Shown: positions 17,818 to 26,676 of the stretch, one piece after another | How positions within the stretch are numbered: the stretch's first letter is position 1 | How the letters are laid out: every line of letters begins with the position of its first letter | NCBI GenBank assembly: GCA_903840355.1 | Contig: CAIMFJ010000005.1 | Coordinates: forward strand, 248,001-312,000 | DNA: 64,000 nt | From: an uncultured Opitutia bacterium | GTDB taxonomy: Bacteria; Verrucomicrobiota; Verrucomicrobiia; Opitutales; UBA953 | Direction: 5' to 3' | Position numbers and translations under genes: made by a program | The notes under the pieces: generated by a model | Seen by the model: only the letters and a program-made list of their open reading frames with translations | Told to the model about the DNA's origin: nothing | Database searches by the model: none

Positions 17818-18858
17818 ATGTCTGCGATTACAGCTCAAACTGTCAATGAACTGCGCCATCGTACTGGCGCAGGTTTGATGGATTGTAAGAAAGCCCTGAC
17901 GGAAGCCGCCGGGGACATGGAAAAAGCGGTTGAAATTTTACGCATCAAAGGCGTCGCCACGCGCAATAAGAAGGCCGATCGTAAGGCCTCCGAAGGTATC
18001 TTGGCGGTGCAAGTTTCGACGGACGGTCGTTCGGCCGTACTCGTGGAACTGAATTGCGAAACCGACTTCGTCGCCAAAAACGAAGCCTTTGTGGCTTTGG
18101 CAAAAGACCTCGTGAGCCAAGCTGCGGCTAAGGGCGTGGATAACCTCTTGGAGCAACCTTACCACGCTGATGCTTCGCGTAAGGTGAACGATTACTTGAA
18201 TGATCAAGTTTTGAAGATTGGTGAGAACTTAAAAGTCTCCCGCGCTTTGAAGTTTGAAGCCTCGGGCGTGGGCCGCGTGTCGGCTTACGTACACACCGGT
18301 GCCAAGATTGCCGTCTTGCTCGAATTAGGCTTGAAGACCCAAGCGGCCGCGGGCCATGCCGATGTGGCTGACCTGGCGCGTCAATTGGCGATGCAAGTCG
18401 TCGCGAATAACGCCCGCTTTGTTCGTCGCGAAGATGTTTCGGCCGACGTGGTGGCTAAGGAGCGCGAAATCGCCGCAGAGTTCACGAAGTCGGAAGCCGA
18501 TAAAGCGATCGACGAAGCCAAGCGTGTGGTCGAAGACTACAAGGCTCAATTAGTTGAACAAAAGGCTGCGAATAACGCCGAAGCCATTGCTGAATTAGAA
18601 AAGCGCATTGCGACTTCTGAGAAGCAAGTGATTGCGGCAGAAACGCGCAAGAAGGGTCAATTGGCTAACCTCGAGAAGATCGTCTCGGGTCGCGTTGATA
18701 AGTTCTTTGCTGAGGCCTGCTTGTTAGAGCAGTCGTTCTTCCGTGATCCCGAGAAGAAGATTCAGCAATTGCTCGTCGAAGCGAAGGGTAAAGTCGGCGA
18801 AGAAGTCTCCGTGGTACGCTTTGTGCGTTTTCAAGTAGGCGAAACCGCTGCCGAGTAA
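17818..18858 (+). CDS. tsf: Elongation factor Ts with an extra helical insertion
   Basis: A 346-residue guanine-nucleotide exchange factor for EF-Tu. The N-terminal UBA-like domain has RHRTGAGLMDCKKALTEA, and the EF-Tu contact TDFVAKNEAF is intact (residues 82-91). Most EF-Ts proteins are about 280-300 residues; here residues ~222-282 (EADKAIDEAKRVVEDYKAQ and following) are a long charged alpha-helical segment inserted before the conserved EKIVSGRVDKFFAEACLLEQ. The insertion falls in the coiled-coil region. The start follows a T-rich leader with no Shine-Dalgarno. A strong terminator follows. Confidence 0.96.
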   Translation: MSAITAQTVNELRHRTGAGLMDCKKALTEAAGDMEKAVEILRIKGVATRNKKADRKASEGILAVQVSTDGRSAVLVELNCETDFVAKNEAFVALAKDLVSQAAAKGVDNLLEQPYHADASRKVNDYLNDQVLKIGENLKVSRALKFEASGVGRVSAYVHTGAKIAVLLELGLKTQAAAGHADVADLARQLAMQVVANNARFVRREDVSADVVAKEREIAAEFTKSEADKAIDEAKRVVEDYKAQLVEQKAANNAEAIAELEKRIATSEKQVIAAETRKKGQLANLEKIVSGRVDKFFAEACLLEQSFFRDPEKKIQQLLVEAKGKVGEEVSVVRFVRFQVGETAAE

Positions 18859-18881
18859 ACTTCTGCTTAAGTTTGATGGAC

Positions 18882-18916
18882 CAAGGGCTAACCCAAGCGG
18901 GTTAGCCCTTGTCTTT
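18882..18916 (+). terminator. Rho-independent terminator of rpsB-tsf
   Basis: A perfect 13-bp stem (CAAGGGCTAACCC with GGGTTAGCCCTTG) has a four-base loop AAGC and is followed by TCTTT. It lies 24 bp after the tsf stop. Confidence 0.9.
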
Positions 18917-18948
18917 ACAGGGATGCAAAACCTGCTAGGTTCTAACTT

Positions 18949-19347
18949 ATGCAGTTCCGCCGCGATATTTTTTGGCGTTCATTTTGGGGTCGTTGTGTGA
19001 ATTGCGATCAAATGCTGCGGACCGAGACTGGCTTCAAGGGGCTTCAGTTGATGAATATCCCTGATGACTGCCCACATTGCCACATGGTCTTGCGACGTCG
19101 CGACGGATTTTTCCTCGGAGCCATTGTTTGGAATTATGGCCTGATTGTTTTTGGGGTCTTACCTTTAATCCTGCTCGGCTATCATTGGGATTGGTATACT
19201 GGCAAGACGGCGGTGACGCTGAGTGTCGGGGCCGCTCTGATTTTACCCTTCCTCATCCACAACTTAGCCTGGCGGATTTGGATTGGGCTTTATTACGCCT
19301 TCTTGCCTGAACAATTACCTAAGTTGTGCCGGCGCACGGACGACTAA
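18949..19347 (+). CDS. DUF983-like small membrane protein
   Basis: A 132-residue inner-membrane protein. Two CxxC pairs, CVNC and CPHC, flank a phenylalanine/leucine-rich stretch near the N-terminus, then two transmembrane helices follow (YGLIVFGVLPLILLGY and VTLSVGAALILPFLIHNLAW). This layout of zinc-ribbon-like cysteines plus two helices is that of the DUF983 family, of unknown function. It sits between the tsf terminator and the convergent ispA gene, one base from its stop, so a bidirectional termination zone is absent. Confidence 0.75.
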   Translation: MQFRRDIFWRSFWGRCVNCDQMLRTETGFKGLQLMNIPDDCPHCHMVLRRRDGFFLGAIVWNYGLIVFGVLPLILLGYHWDWYTGKTAVTLSVGAALILPFLIHNLAWRIWIGLYYAFLPEQLPKLCRRTDD

Positions 19348-20235
19348 TTATTTAGAGCGGTCGGCCATTTGAAGCACCAAGGTGGTCAAAAAATCTACTT
19401 CACCGGAAGTACCAGCTAAGTGAGCTAGGGCTTCGGTGGTGAGCGTTTGGATACGCGCTTTTGTAGCAGGCACACCGTGCAAGGAAGTATAAGTGAATTT
19501 TTGATTTTGGGCATCAGCTCCCACCGGTTTACCCAACGTGGCAGCATCGGCGGAAAGGTCCAAAAGGTCGTCAACTAATTGAAATGCAATGCCGGCTGCT
19601 TGCCCTGCTTGACGAAAGGCTGCGATGTCAGCTTTCGATGCCCCACCTACCATGGCACCCATGGAGAACGAGGCACTCAGCATGGCGGCGGTTTTGCCCA
19701 GCAGGATGAATTCTAAACGATCTGGGTGACGGTCTGCCGTCAAGCCACCCATGTCTTCGGTTTGTCCCCCCACGAGTAAAGTGGACCCAGCGGCGTGGGC
19801 TAGTTCATCAATCAGGCTGGTGGCCAAAGCGGGTTGCGTAGCGTAGCCTTGGGTCAGAACCTGAAAAGCAAGTGGCAGGAGGGCATCGCCAGCGAGCAAC
19901 GCCGTCGCTTCATCAAACGCTTTATGGCAAGAAGGTCGCCCGCGTCGTAGGTCCGAATTATCCATGCAGGGGAGGTCGTCATGGATGAGCGAGTACGTGT
20001 GAATGCACTCTAAGGCCACCGCGGCGGGCTCGGCGGACGTATTGGATTTAAAGGCGGCAGCAGCGGCGAGGCAGATGACCGGGCGTAGGCGTTTGCCACC
20101 TGCTTCTAAGGAATAGCGCATCGCCTCGTGGAGGCGGGCGGGTCGCGTGGTCGCCGCAGGCGTTAGGGTGCGCAGGGCCGTTTCAACCCTTTCCAAATAA
20201 CCAACATTTAAAGCTTGGAAGCGGGCGGAGTCCAT
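19348..20235 (-). CDS. ispA: Polyprenyl (geranyl/farnesyl) diphosphate synthase
   Basis: A 295-residue cytoplasmic prenyltransferase that chains isopentenyl diphosphate onto allylic diphosphates to make GPP/FPP for quinones and undecaprenyl carriers. The first aspartate-rich motif is DDLPCMDNSDLRRG, preceded by the GGKRLRP motif; the second is VDDLLDL. The residues before the first motif (HTYSLIHDDLPCMD) match short-chain synthases. The start chosen is ATG 20235, seven bases after the yhbY stop; an upstream ATG at 20301 would overlap yhbY. Confidence 0.93.
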   Translation of the reverse strand: MDSARFQALNVGYLERVETALRTLTPAATTRPARLHEAMRYSLEAGGKRLRPVICLAAAAAFKSNTSAEPAAVALECIHTYSLIHDDLPCMDNSDLRRGRPSCHKAFDEATALLAGDALLPLAFQVLTQGYATQPALATSLIDELAHAAGSTLLVGGQTEDMGGLTADRHPDRLEFILLGKTAAMLSASFSMGAMVGGASKADIAAFRQAGQAAGIAFQLVDDLLDLSADAATLGKPVGADAQNQKFTYTSLHGVPATKARIQTLTTEALAHLAGTSGEVDFLTTLVLQMADRSK

Positions 20236-20242
20236 CGGACGG

Positions 20243-20539
20243 CTAGTGTTTTCCGAGTTTAAAGAAAGTGGCCGTACGTCCGACGCTGCCGATGACTTCA
20301 CTCTGCGTTAACTTGGCTAATTCTTGGGCTTGGAGGGCCATTGTATCGCGATCGGCGGTAAAGCGTACTTTGATTAAGTCCGCTTTCTTGAAAGCTTCTT
20401 CTAGCAATTTCGCGATGCTGGGGTTGACGCCGCCTTTGCCCACAAAGACCTTGGGATCCAGGTTTTGGGCTAGGCTCCGTAATTTACTACGCTCGGCACC
20501 GGTTAAGTGCGGTTGATCGGCTGAGCCAAGGTTATCCAT
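20243..20539 (-). CDS. YhbY-family (CRM domain) RNA-binding protein
   Basis: A 98-residue protein made of a single CRM domain: LTGAERSKLRSLAQNLDP, the GxxG loop VGKGGVN, and VKVRF-type strand IKVRFTADRD. YhbY binds pre-50S particles and helps ribosome assembly. The start at 20539 is preferred to 20575 because the added 12 residues are not family-like. It is upstream of ispA in the same direction, probably one transcript. Confidence 0.88.
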   Translation of the reverse strand: MDNLGSADQPHLTGAERSKLRSLAQNLDPKVFVGKGGVNPSIAKLLEEAFKKADLIKVRFTADRDTMALQAQELAKLTQSEVIGSVGRTATFFKLGKH

Positions 20540-20875
20540 GCCCCTACTATCACTTTCGCCCCAGCTGTAAGTCAATGGACTACTCTGGACTTATCGCCTG
20601 CGTGCCAGTGCGGGGAGGCGTGGGTAGGGGATAGCCTTTCTTAAAGATTTAAGTAAAAAGACCGTGCGTTGGGTCCTATCTTTCCGGCTTGCTATGTCGG
20701 GGGGAGTTGGTCATTTCCAAAGGTCAACTTCGTTAGGGAGAGGGGCGGAGCCCTTCTCACGCTGGTCGGCAAGTGCAAGCTTGTTACAGACGGAGAGCCT
20801 GGCCTTCCGGCGGGGCTTTCGGGAACAATTCCCAAGTCGACCCCCTCCAAAAACCCAAACTCACCACACACAGTT

Positions 20876-21136
20876 ATGTCTATCGACAAGTCGGATATCA
20901 TTAAGACTCACCAAAAGGGTGCCAAAGACACCGGCTCCCCTGAAGTGCAAGTCGCCCTCATCACCGCTCGCGTGAATCACCTCACGGAACACTTGCGCTC
21001 ACACCGCAAGGACTTCCACTCGCGTCGTGGTCTGATCATGCTGACGAACCGTCGTCGCAAGTTGCTCAATTACCTCAAGGCGACTGACCTCGACCGGTAC
21101 AACGCCCTGATTGGTAAACTCAATCTTCGTAAGTAA
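20876..21136 (+). CDS. rpsO: 30S ribosomal protein S15
   Basis: An 86-residue protein, start ATG 20876 ([13 protein letters not shown]); a longer in-frame reading from 20669 has no S15 counterpart. The family core is obvious: [44 protein letters not shown]15 binds 16S rRNA early in 30S assembly. The roughly 330 bp between it and the divergent yhbY hold the promoter and a GC-rich leader that could fold; S15 leaders are often regulatory. Two hairpins separate it from pnp. Confidence 0.97.
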   Translation: MSIDKSDIIKTHQKGAKDTGSPEVQVALITARVNHLTEHLRSHRKDFHSRRGLIMLTNRRRKLLNYLKATDLDRYNALIGKLNLRK

Positions 21137-21166
21137 ACCCTCCGCCCCTACAGGGTGAAGGTTTAC
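21133..21166 (+). promoter_or_regulatory. First hairpin in the rpsO-pnp gap
   Basis: Arms GTAAACC and GGTTTAC (7 bp) enclose an interior in which CCC and GGG can also pair. It begins at the rpsO stop codon. There is no T-run, so it is more likely an RNA-processing or stability element than a terminator. Confidence 0.55.
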
Positions 21167-21170
21167 GATG

Positions 21171-21193
21171 CGTCCCAGCCCAGTGCTGGGACG
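21171..21193 (+). promoter_or_regulatory. Second hairpin in the rpsO-pnp gap
   Basis: A perfect 9-bp stem (CGTCCCAGC with GCTGGGACG) has loop CCAGT and is followed by TCCCTTTTCC. It may act as a partial terminator for rpsO or as a processing hairpin in the pnp leader. Confidence 0.65.
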
Positions 21194-21257
21194 TCCCTTT
21201 TCCACCATAACCCAAAAATCGCTGAGCAATTCCGCTTAGCACAATCCAAAAAACAAC

Positions 21258-23480
21258 ATGAAACAACAACACTCGGTGACCATCGACGAACTCGGTATCA
21301 CCATCAGCACGGGATCGTTGGCACGTCTGGCCAATGGTTCGGTAACTATCAGCAAGGGCGAAACGACGCTCTTCGTCTCCGCGACGGCAGCCGAAGATTT
21401 ACGTTCGCCTGACCAAGACTTCTTCCCCCTCACGGTGGATTACCGCGAGAAGTTTGCGGCCGCAGGTCGCTTCCCCGGCGGTTATTTCCGTCGCGAAGGT
21501 AAGCCCACGGATAAAGAAATCCTGACGTCGCGTTTGTGCGATCGTCCGTTGCGCCCGCTCTTCCCTGAAGGTTTCTTAAATGAAGTCCAGGTGATCGGTT
21601 TGCTGCTCTCGGCTGACCAAATCAATGACCCCGATATCTTGATGGTGAACGGCGCTTCGGCTGCCTTGCTCTGCTCGGACATTCCTTGGAATGGCCCGAT
21701 TGCAGGCGTGCGCGTTGGTCGCATCAACGGTCAATTCGTCGTCAATCCGACGCACGAAGAACAATACAACTCGGACCTCGATTTAATCTACGTCGGTAAT
21801 GAAAACGACATGATGATGATCGAAGGTTCGGCTGACCAAATTTCGGATGCTGACTTCATTGCGGCTCTCGAGTTTGCCCATCGTGCCATCCAGCCTATCA
21901 TCGCGGCCCAACGTCGTTTGGCGGCTCTCTGTGCCAAGGCTAAGCGTCAATTCCCCCTCGTGGTGTGTGAGCCTCGTGCCTTAGCCATTTGCGAACGAGT
22001 GGCGGCCGAAGGTGCACAACTCCAGAAGGCGATTTTCTTGGCTTCGAAGAAAGAACGTGGCGACGCCGTCAAGGCCGTGGTCGAGAAGGCCAAAGCCGCT
22101 TGCCAAGCCGAGCTCGGTGAGGCTTTCGATGGCCGTCAAATCAAGATGGCTTTCGAAAAGTTACAAGAGAAGGTCTATCGCAATGCTATCATTGAAAAAG
22201 GCCAACGCGCCGATGGTCGTGGCACCAAGGACCTCCGTCCGATCTCCTGCCAAGTCGATGTCTTACCTCGCGTTCACGGTTCGGCCATCTTCCAACGTGG
22301 CGAAACTCAAGGCCTCGTGTTGGCCACGCTCGGTACGTCGAAAGACGCTCAAGAAGTGGACGCCATCACCGGCGGTCCGAAAACGAAGTCCTTTATCTTG
22401 CACTACAACTTCCCGCCGTTCTCCGTAGGTGAGACGGGTCGTTTCGGGATGACCAGCCGTCGCGAGACAGGTCACGGTAATTTGGCAGAGCGTGCGTTGC
22501 TCTCCATTCTGCCTTCCGAGCAAGACTTCCCTTATTCCATCCGCTTGGTTTCGGAAATCATGGAGTCGAATGGTTCGACTTCTATGGCTTCGGTTTGCGG
22601 TGGTACCTTGGCCTTGTTAGACGCCGGTGTGCCCATCAAGGCTCCCGTCGCTGGCATCTCCTGCGGCTTAGTCACCGAAGAGCAGTCCGGTAAGATTGTA
22701 CGTCACCGCGTGTTGACGGATATTATCGGGGCGGAAGACCACTACGGCGACATGGACTTCAAAGTCTGTGGTACGCGCGAAGGCATCACGGCTTTCCAAC
22801 TCGACTTAAAGATCCACGGTCTGCCGATTGAAATCGCCAAGGAAGCGATTTATCAAAACAAGACCACCCGCGACCAGATTTTGGACGTCATGTCCAAGAC
22901 CATGCCAAGCACGCGTCCAGAATTGAAGTCCTGTGCCCCTCGCACGCACCGCATGAAGATTCCTTCGGACAAAATCGGTGCCTTGATTGGTCCTGGCGGC
23001 AAAAATATCAAGCGCATCACCGAGTATACCGGTTGCCAAATTGATATCGACCAAGACGACTCTGGTTGGGTCACGATCTTTGCCACCGATGGCGAAGCTT
23101 TGGCTCGTGCCGTCAATGAAGTTAACCTCATCTCCGCCCAAATCGAAATCAACAAGACCTATAAAGGCATTGTGCGTTCGGTGAAGGAGTTTGGTGCCTT
23201 CGTGGAATGCTTACCTGGTCAAGAAGGTCTCGTGCACGTTTCGGAATTAGCTGATCAGCGCGTTGATCGCGTTGAAGACGTGGTGAAGTTGGGCGACGAA
23301 ATTATCGTGAAGTGCGTTGGCATCGACGATAAGGGTCGCGTCCGTCTCTCCCGTCGTGCGGCGATTGCCGAAAAAGAAGGTCGCGAGTATACGCCCAGCA
23401 CTAAGCCCATGGATCGCCCTCGTCCTGAGCGCCGTCCGTTCCGCGAGCGCGGTGGCGACAGCGAAGGCGGCCAAGGTTAA
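21258..23480 (+). CDS. pnp: Polyribonucleotide nucleotidyltransferase (PNPase)
   Basis: A 740-residue phosphorolytic 3'-5' exoribonuclease. It has two RNase PH cores (first with [21 protein letters not shown], second from ~310 with [14 protein letters not shown] and the active-site [16 protein letters not shown]), a KH domain with GxxG in [15 protein letters not shown], and an S1 domain ([19 protein letters not shown]). A charged C-terminal tail rich in Arg, Pro and Gly follows. Gene order rpsO-pnp is widespread. The start has an A-rich leader without Shine-Dalgarno. Confidence 0.97.
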   Translation: MKQQHSVTIDELGITISTGSLARLANGSVTISKGETTLFVSATAAEDLRSPDQDFFPLTVDYREKFAAAGRFPGGYFRREGKPTDKEILTSRLCDRPLRPLFPEGFLNEVQVIGLLLSADQINDPDILMVNGASAALLCSDIPWNGPIAGVRVGRINGQFVVNPTHEEQYNSDLDLIYVGNENDMMMIEGSADQISDADFIAALEFAHRAIQPIIAAQRRLAALCAKAKRQFPLVVCEPRALAICERVAAEGAQLQKAIFLASKKERGDAVKAVVEKAKAACQAELGEAFDGRQIKMAFEKLQEKVYRNAIIEKGQRADGRGTKDLRPISCQVDVLPRVHGSAIFQRGETQGLVLATLGTSKDAQEVDAITGGPKTKSFILHYNFPPFSVGETGRFGMTSRRETGHGNLAERALLSILPSEQDFPYSIRLVSEIMESNGSTSMASVCGGTLALLDAGVPIKAPVAGISCGLVTEEQSGKIVRHRVLTDIIGAEDHYGDMDFKVCGTREGITAFQLDLKIHGLPIEIAKEAIYQNKTTRDQILDVMSKTMPSTRPELKSCAPRTHRMKIPSDKIGALIGPGGKNIKRITEYTGCQIDIDQDDSGWVTIFATDGEALARAVNEVNLISAQIEINKTYKGIVRSVKEFGAFVECLPGQEGLVHVSELADQRVDRVEDVVKLGDEIIVKCVGIDDKGRVRLSRRAAIAEKEGREYTPSTKPMDRPRPERRPFRERGGDSEGGQG

Positions 23481-23495
23481 GTCGCCCTTCATGAC

Positions 23496-23523
23496 AAAGC
23501 CCCGGTAAACCCGGGGCTTTTTT
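23496..23523 (+). terminator. Rho-independent terminator after pnp
   Basis: Stem AAAGCCCCGG with CCGGGGCTTT (10 bp), loop TAAAC, running into a T6 tract. It lies 15 bp after the pnp stop and could also stop transcripts from the convergent gene. Confidence 0.9.
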
Positions 23524-23546
23524 GTGCCTAAAACTAAAGCGTAGGC

Positions 23547-24140
23547 TTAGCTTTCGACTACGACTTGGGTCTTGCTCCAAAGGTCGTGCCACGTGCGGCC
23601 GTCGCGCCTAAAGAGGGGTAAGTGAAAATTAATAATACCGAGCACAATCGTGATCGGGTTAGGTAGGGTGAAGAAAGCTGCTTTCCAAGCGGAGCGTAAG
23701 AGGCACCCGACGAAGGTTGGTGGGTTTTGGAAAATGACATCCACGGTGCGGATGTGCAGGATGCGTTTGCCCAAAGACTGGCCTTGCATGAGCCACTCTT
23801 GAAACGTCAGCCCTAAGAGCATGACAAAGAAAGAGACGGTGCCTTGGAATTCGCCCCAAAGTGCGATGGCTTCGATGTCTTTTTCTTGGGGATGCATCGC
23901 CATGTCCATAACGGCTTGTAAATCGCGCGGGGAGTTGCCTTGGAGTGCCCGGAGGTACTGATCGATGAAGTGGTGCATCCATTCATCGGAGCGTTTCAGG
24001 GCCGCCAGTTCTTCTGGCCCTGCGAGCCATTTAGCCGCCACCCAGCCTAAAATCATCAACGGGATGATGTCGGCTAAACACGCAAAGGTGCGACGCCAGT
24101 AGCCGGCAGGCGCGGCGGGAATGGGAGGGGGGTTAGGCAC
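23547..24140 (-). CDS. RDD-family integral membrane protein
   Basis: A 197-residue membrane protein with three to four hydrophobic helices. The RDD hallmarks are recognisable: [14 protein letters not shown] near the N-terminus, [16 protein letters not shown] after the second helix, and [17 protein letters not shown] at the C-terminus. Function of the family is poorly defined; some members are transporters. An unusually long loop (~residues 45-95) separates helices 1 and 2. It overlaps the end of folD by eight bases, so the two are coupled. Confidence 0.82.
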   Translation of the reverse strand: MPNPPPIPAAPAGYWRRTFACLADIIPLMILGWVAAKWLAGPEELAALKRSDEWMHHFIDQYLRALQGNSPRDLQAVMDMAMHPQEKDIEAIALWGEFQGTVSFFVMLLGLTFQEWLMQGQSLGKRILHIRTVDVIFQNPPTFVGCLLRSAWKAAFFTLPNPITIVLGIINFHLPLFRRDGRTWHDLWSKTQVVVES

Positions 24141-25005
24141 GAGGCTGAGCGCGTTCGCAGGCTTCCAAGGTGTTTTTCATTAACATCGCCACCGTCATCG
24201 GGCCCACGCCGCCAGGGACAGGGGTGATGGCTTCGCATTTAGGCGCGACCGCTTCGAAATCGACATCCCCAACAATGCGGTAACCTGTTTTCTTGGTGGC
24301 ATCAGGAATACGATTGATGCCGACGTCGATGACCACCGCTCCGTCTTTAACCATGTCGGCTTTGATGAAATGGGGTTTGCCGATGGCAGCGACGATGATG
24401 TCCGCTTGGCGTACCAAGGCGGCGAGGTTTTGCGTGCGAGAGTGTGCCACAGTCACCGTGCAATCACACCCTTTGGCGAGCAGCAGGGCTGCCGCGGGTT
24501 TACCTACGATGAGTGAACGACCCACGACCACCGCGTGTTTGCCCGCCGTGGCAACGCCAGAGCGACGAAGCAGTTCAATGACACCCGCAGGGGTGCAAGC
24601 AGCGAACGCTCCGGGGATTTCTTGAATTAAGCGACCGATACTTTGGGTGCTAAAGCCGTCGACATCTTTTGAGGGGTGGACGCGATTAAAGACGTCGGTC
24701 TCAGATAAATGTTTGGGGAGGGGGGCTTGAATTAAAATCCCGTGTACGTTCTTGTCCGCATTTAAGGCATCGAGGTGGGCGTAGAGCTCGGCTTGCGTGA
24801 CGGTTTCGGGAAAGACTTTTAACGTCGCTTGAATGCCAACTTCGGCCGCGGTTTTCTGTTTCTTAGTTACATAAGAGACCGAGGCGGGGTCTTCGCCGAT
24901 GCGGACGAAGGCTACTTGTGGGACCGTGGGAGCAAGCTGGCTCACGCGGGCTTTGACTTCGTTGAGGACCTGTTGGGCAATCGCATTACCATCGATGAGT
25001 CGCAT
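24133..25005 (-). CDS. folD: Methylenetetrahydrofolate dehydrogenase/cyclohydrolase
   Basis: A 290-residue bifunctional enzyme interconverting 5,10-methylene-, methenyl- and 10-formyl-tetrahydrofolate with NADP. The start is ATG 25005 ([17 protein letters not shown]). Motifs: [15 protein letters not shown] with the catalytic Lys, [25 protein letters not shown], and the NADP-binding [15 protein letters not shown], plus [15 protein letters not shown] at the end. It provides formyl donor for the fmt reaction elsewhere in the window. Confidence 0.96.
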   Translation of the reverse strand: MRLIDGNAIAQQVLNEVKARVSQLAPTVPQVAFVRIGEDPASVSYVTKKQKTAAEVGIQATLKVFPETVTQAELYAHLDALNADKNVHGILIQAPLPKHLSETDVFNRVHPSKDVDGFSTQSIGRLIQEIPGAFAACTPAGVIELLRRSGVATAGKHAVVVGRSLIVGKPAAALLLAKGCDCTVTVAHSRTQNLAALVRQADIIVAAIGKPHFIKADMVKDGAVVIDVGINRIPDATKKTGYRIVGDVDFEAVAPKCEAITPVPGGVGPMTVAMLMKNTLEACERAQPRA

Positions 25006-25133
25006 AAGAGTGGATTGGGGTGTAAACGAGTCCTTGCCCGAGGGCGAGAAAAGTTCTTCGCGTCGGATGTATTGATTATCTCGCCCTCGGACCAAAAAGA
25101 CTCCAAGGGTAGGGTGTGTCTGAAGAAGGTCCC

Positions 25134-25838
25134 ATGCGCATCCATAAGTTCCTCGCTTCAGCGGGGGTGTGTTCCCGTCGTGAAGCTGAACGACTGGTGG
25201 CTGAAGGGGTAGTGACGATTAATGGCAAAGTCGCGGCGGTTGGGCAGCCCGTAGACCCGGCTAGCGATGCAGTGCGTTGCCGTGGTCAATTGATCAAGCC
25301 TCTGGATCGCACGGTCGTTTTGATGATGAATAAGCCACGGGGTTTTTTGTGCACCAATGACGATAGCCATGGTGGACAAACCGTGTTCGACATGGTGCCT
25401 CCCGAGTACGGTCACTTGCGCCTCTTTTGCGTCGGTCGTTTAGATAAAGACTCAGAAGGTTTATTGCTCCTGACGAATGATGGAGATTTAGCGAATCGGG
25501 TCATGCACCCGTCGCATGGCGTCATGAAGCGCTACGAGGTCATTTTAAATCGAGCTTACGACCCTACGTTAACCCCACGGTTGCTGAAGGGGGCGATGGA
25601 GGAAGGAGAGAAACTTCGTTTCCGCAAAGTCATCCGTTTGCCCGACGACCCTGCCCATTTAGAGGTTCACTTAGATCAAGGTCGGAAGCGCGAAATCCGC
25701 CGCTTGTTTGAGATTTTCGGTTTCCACGTCAAAATGCTCCGGCGTTTTCAAATTGGGGCTCTCGTTTTACGTAAGATGCCGGTCGGTGATTGCCGCCCCC
25801 TTTCCCGCAAGGAAATCGACCTTATTTTCGAAAATTAA
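25134..25838 (+). CDS. rluB: 23S/16S rRNA pseudouridine synthase, RluB/RsuA family
   Basis: A 234-residue enzyme. The S4 RNA-binding domain ([23 protein letters not shown]) is followed by the catalytic domain with the Asp in [19 protein letters not shown] and the motif [15 protein letters not shown]. The RluB/RsuA/RluE/RluF group is clear; RluB is favoured by resemblance, not proven. The start is ATG 25134, which has GAAGAAGG eight bases upstream, one of the rare clear Shine-Dalgarno sequences here; a GTG at 25116 is less likely. Confidence 0.88.
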   Translation: MRIHKFLASAGVCSRREAERLVAEGVVTINGKVAAVGQPVDPASDAVRCRGQLIKPLDRTVVLMMNKPRGFLCTNDDSHGGQTVFDMVPPEYGHLRLFCVGRLDKDSEGLLLLTNDGDLANRVMHPSHGVMKRYEVILNRAYDPTLTPRLLKGAMEEGEKLRFRKVIRLPDDPAHLEVHLDQGRKREIRRLFEIFGFHVKMLRRFQIGALVLRKMPVGDCRPLSRKEIDLIFEN

Positions 25839-25862
25839 GCACCTCCCGAGTGCTTGATTTTT
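25837..25862 (+). terminator. Probable terminator after rluB
   Basis: An AAGCAC/GTGCTT stem with an extra TC/GA pairing across a single bulged base is followed by GATTTTT, starting at the rluB stop. Confidence 0.6.
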
Positions 25863-25934
25863 AGGTTTGGTCACTTAGTCTCAGCAGAGTGTCACCCCGC
25901 ACTTTTCGTTGAGCTATAAATTCACTCACTCCCC

Positions 25935-26621
25935 ATGCGTGCTTTATTATTATCATTTTTAACGGTCACCGCGGCAGTCTGGGCCAACCCTCCTTCGTCC
26001 GCGATGAAGGTCGTGTTCAGCGATGATTTCAACGGGGACACGCTCGACGAAACGAAATGGACTTATGAAGGTAATAAAGAACCGATTACGCTGAAAGGGG
26101 GTAAATTGGTCATCAGTTTAAAACAACGCCCTGATGGTTGGCAGGGTTCGGGTTTAAGTACTCGCGATAAGTTTAGCCAAGTGCAGGGCTACTTTGAAGC
26201 CTCGGTGCGGTTCAATGGTACGAAAGGCCACCACGGGGCTTTTGTGGTAAAGAATTTAGATAAAACTCCAGCTCCTGCCGCCGCGCTTTATTACGAGTGC
26301 TTTGGGGAGGACCGTGTCAGCGCTTGGGCCAAGATTGCGGATAGTCATGGCGTCCGTGAATTGCGTCCACCGAAAACGGGTTTGAGTCTGACGCCTGGGC
26401 AAACGACGAAGAAGTTTAACACCTACGGTATGCTGTGGAATGAGCGCAGTGTGGTTTGGTATTTTAACGACCGCGTCATTCATAAGATGGATAAAATTGA
26501 GGCGAAGGAGCCTATGGTTGTGACGCTGGGGCATTGGGTTTCGGACTTTGAATCCAAAGACTTAGTCCCCGCCAAATTGCCCGATGATTTTGAGGTGGAT
26601 TGGGTTAAAGTTTGGAAGTGA
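25935..26621 (+). CDS. Secreted GH16-like jellyroll protein
   Basis: A 228-residue exported protein (signal peptide MRALLLSFLTVTAAVWA). The fold signature of glycoside hydrolase family 16 is present: VFSDDFNGDTLDETKW at the start, QGYFEASVRFNG mid-protein, and FEVDWVKVWK at the end. The catalytic region, where ExDx(x)E is expected, reads ECFGE (121-125), with Phe in place of the Asp, and the usual WPAFWM strand is GAFVV. It may be a binding protein or an altered hydrolase acting on beta-glucan-like polymers. Confidence 0.75.
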   Translation: MRALLLSFLTVTAAVWANPPSSAMKVVFSDDFNGDTLDETKWTYEGNKEPITLKGGKLVISLKQRPDGWQGSGLSTRDKFSQVQGYFEASVRFNGTKGHHGAFVVKNLDKTPAPAAALYYECFGEDRVSAWAKIADSHGVRELRPPKTGLSLTPGQTTKKFNTYGMLWNERSVVWYFNDRVIHKMDKIEAKEPMVVTLGHWVSDFESKDLVPAKLPDDFEVDWVKVWK

Positions 26622-26676
26622 TTTAAAAATACCCTTGTTGCCTGCGGGCGAAATTAGTCATTGTTAGGGGCTTCCT

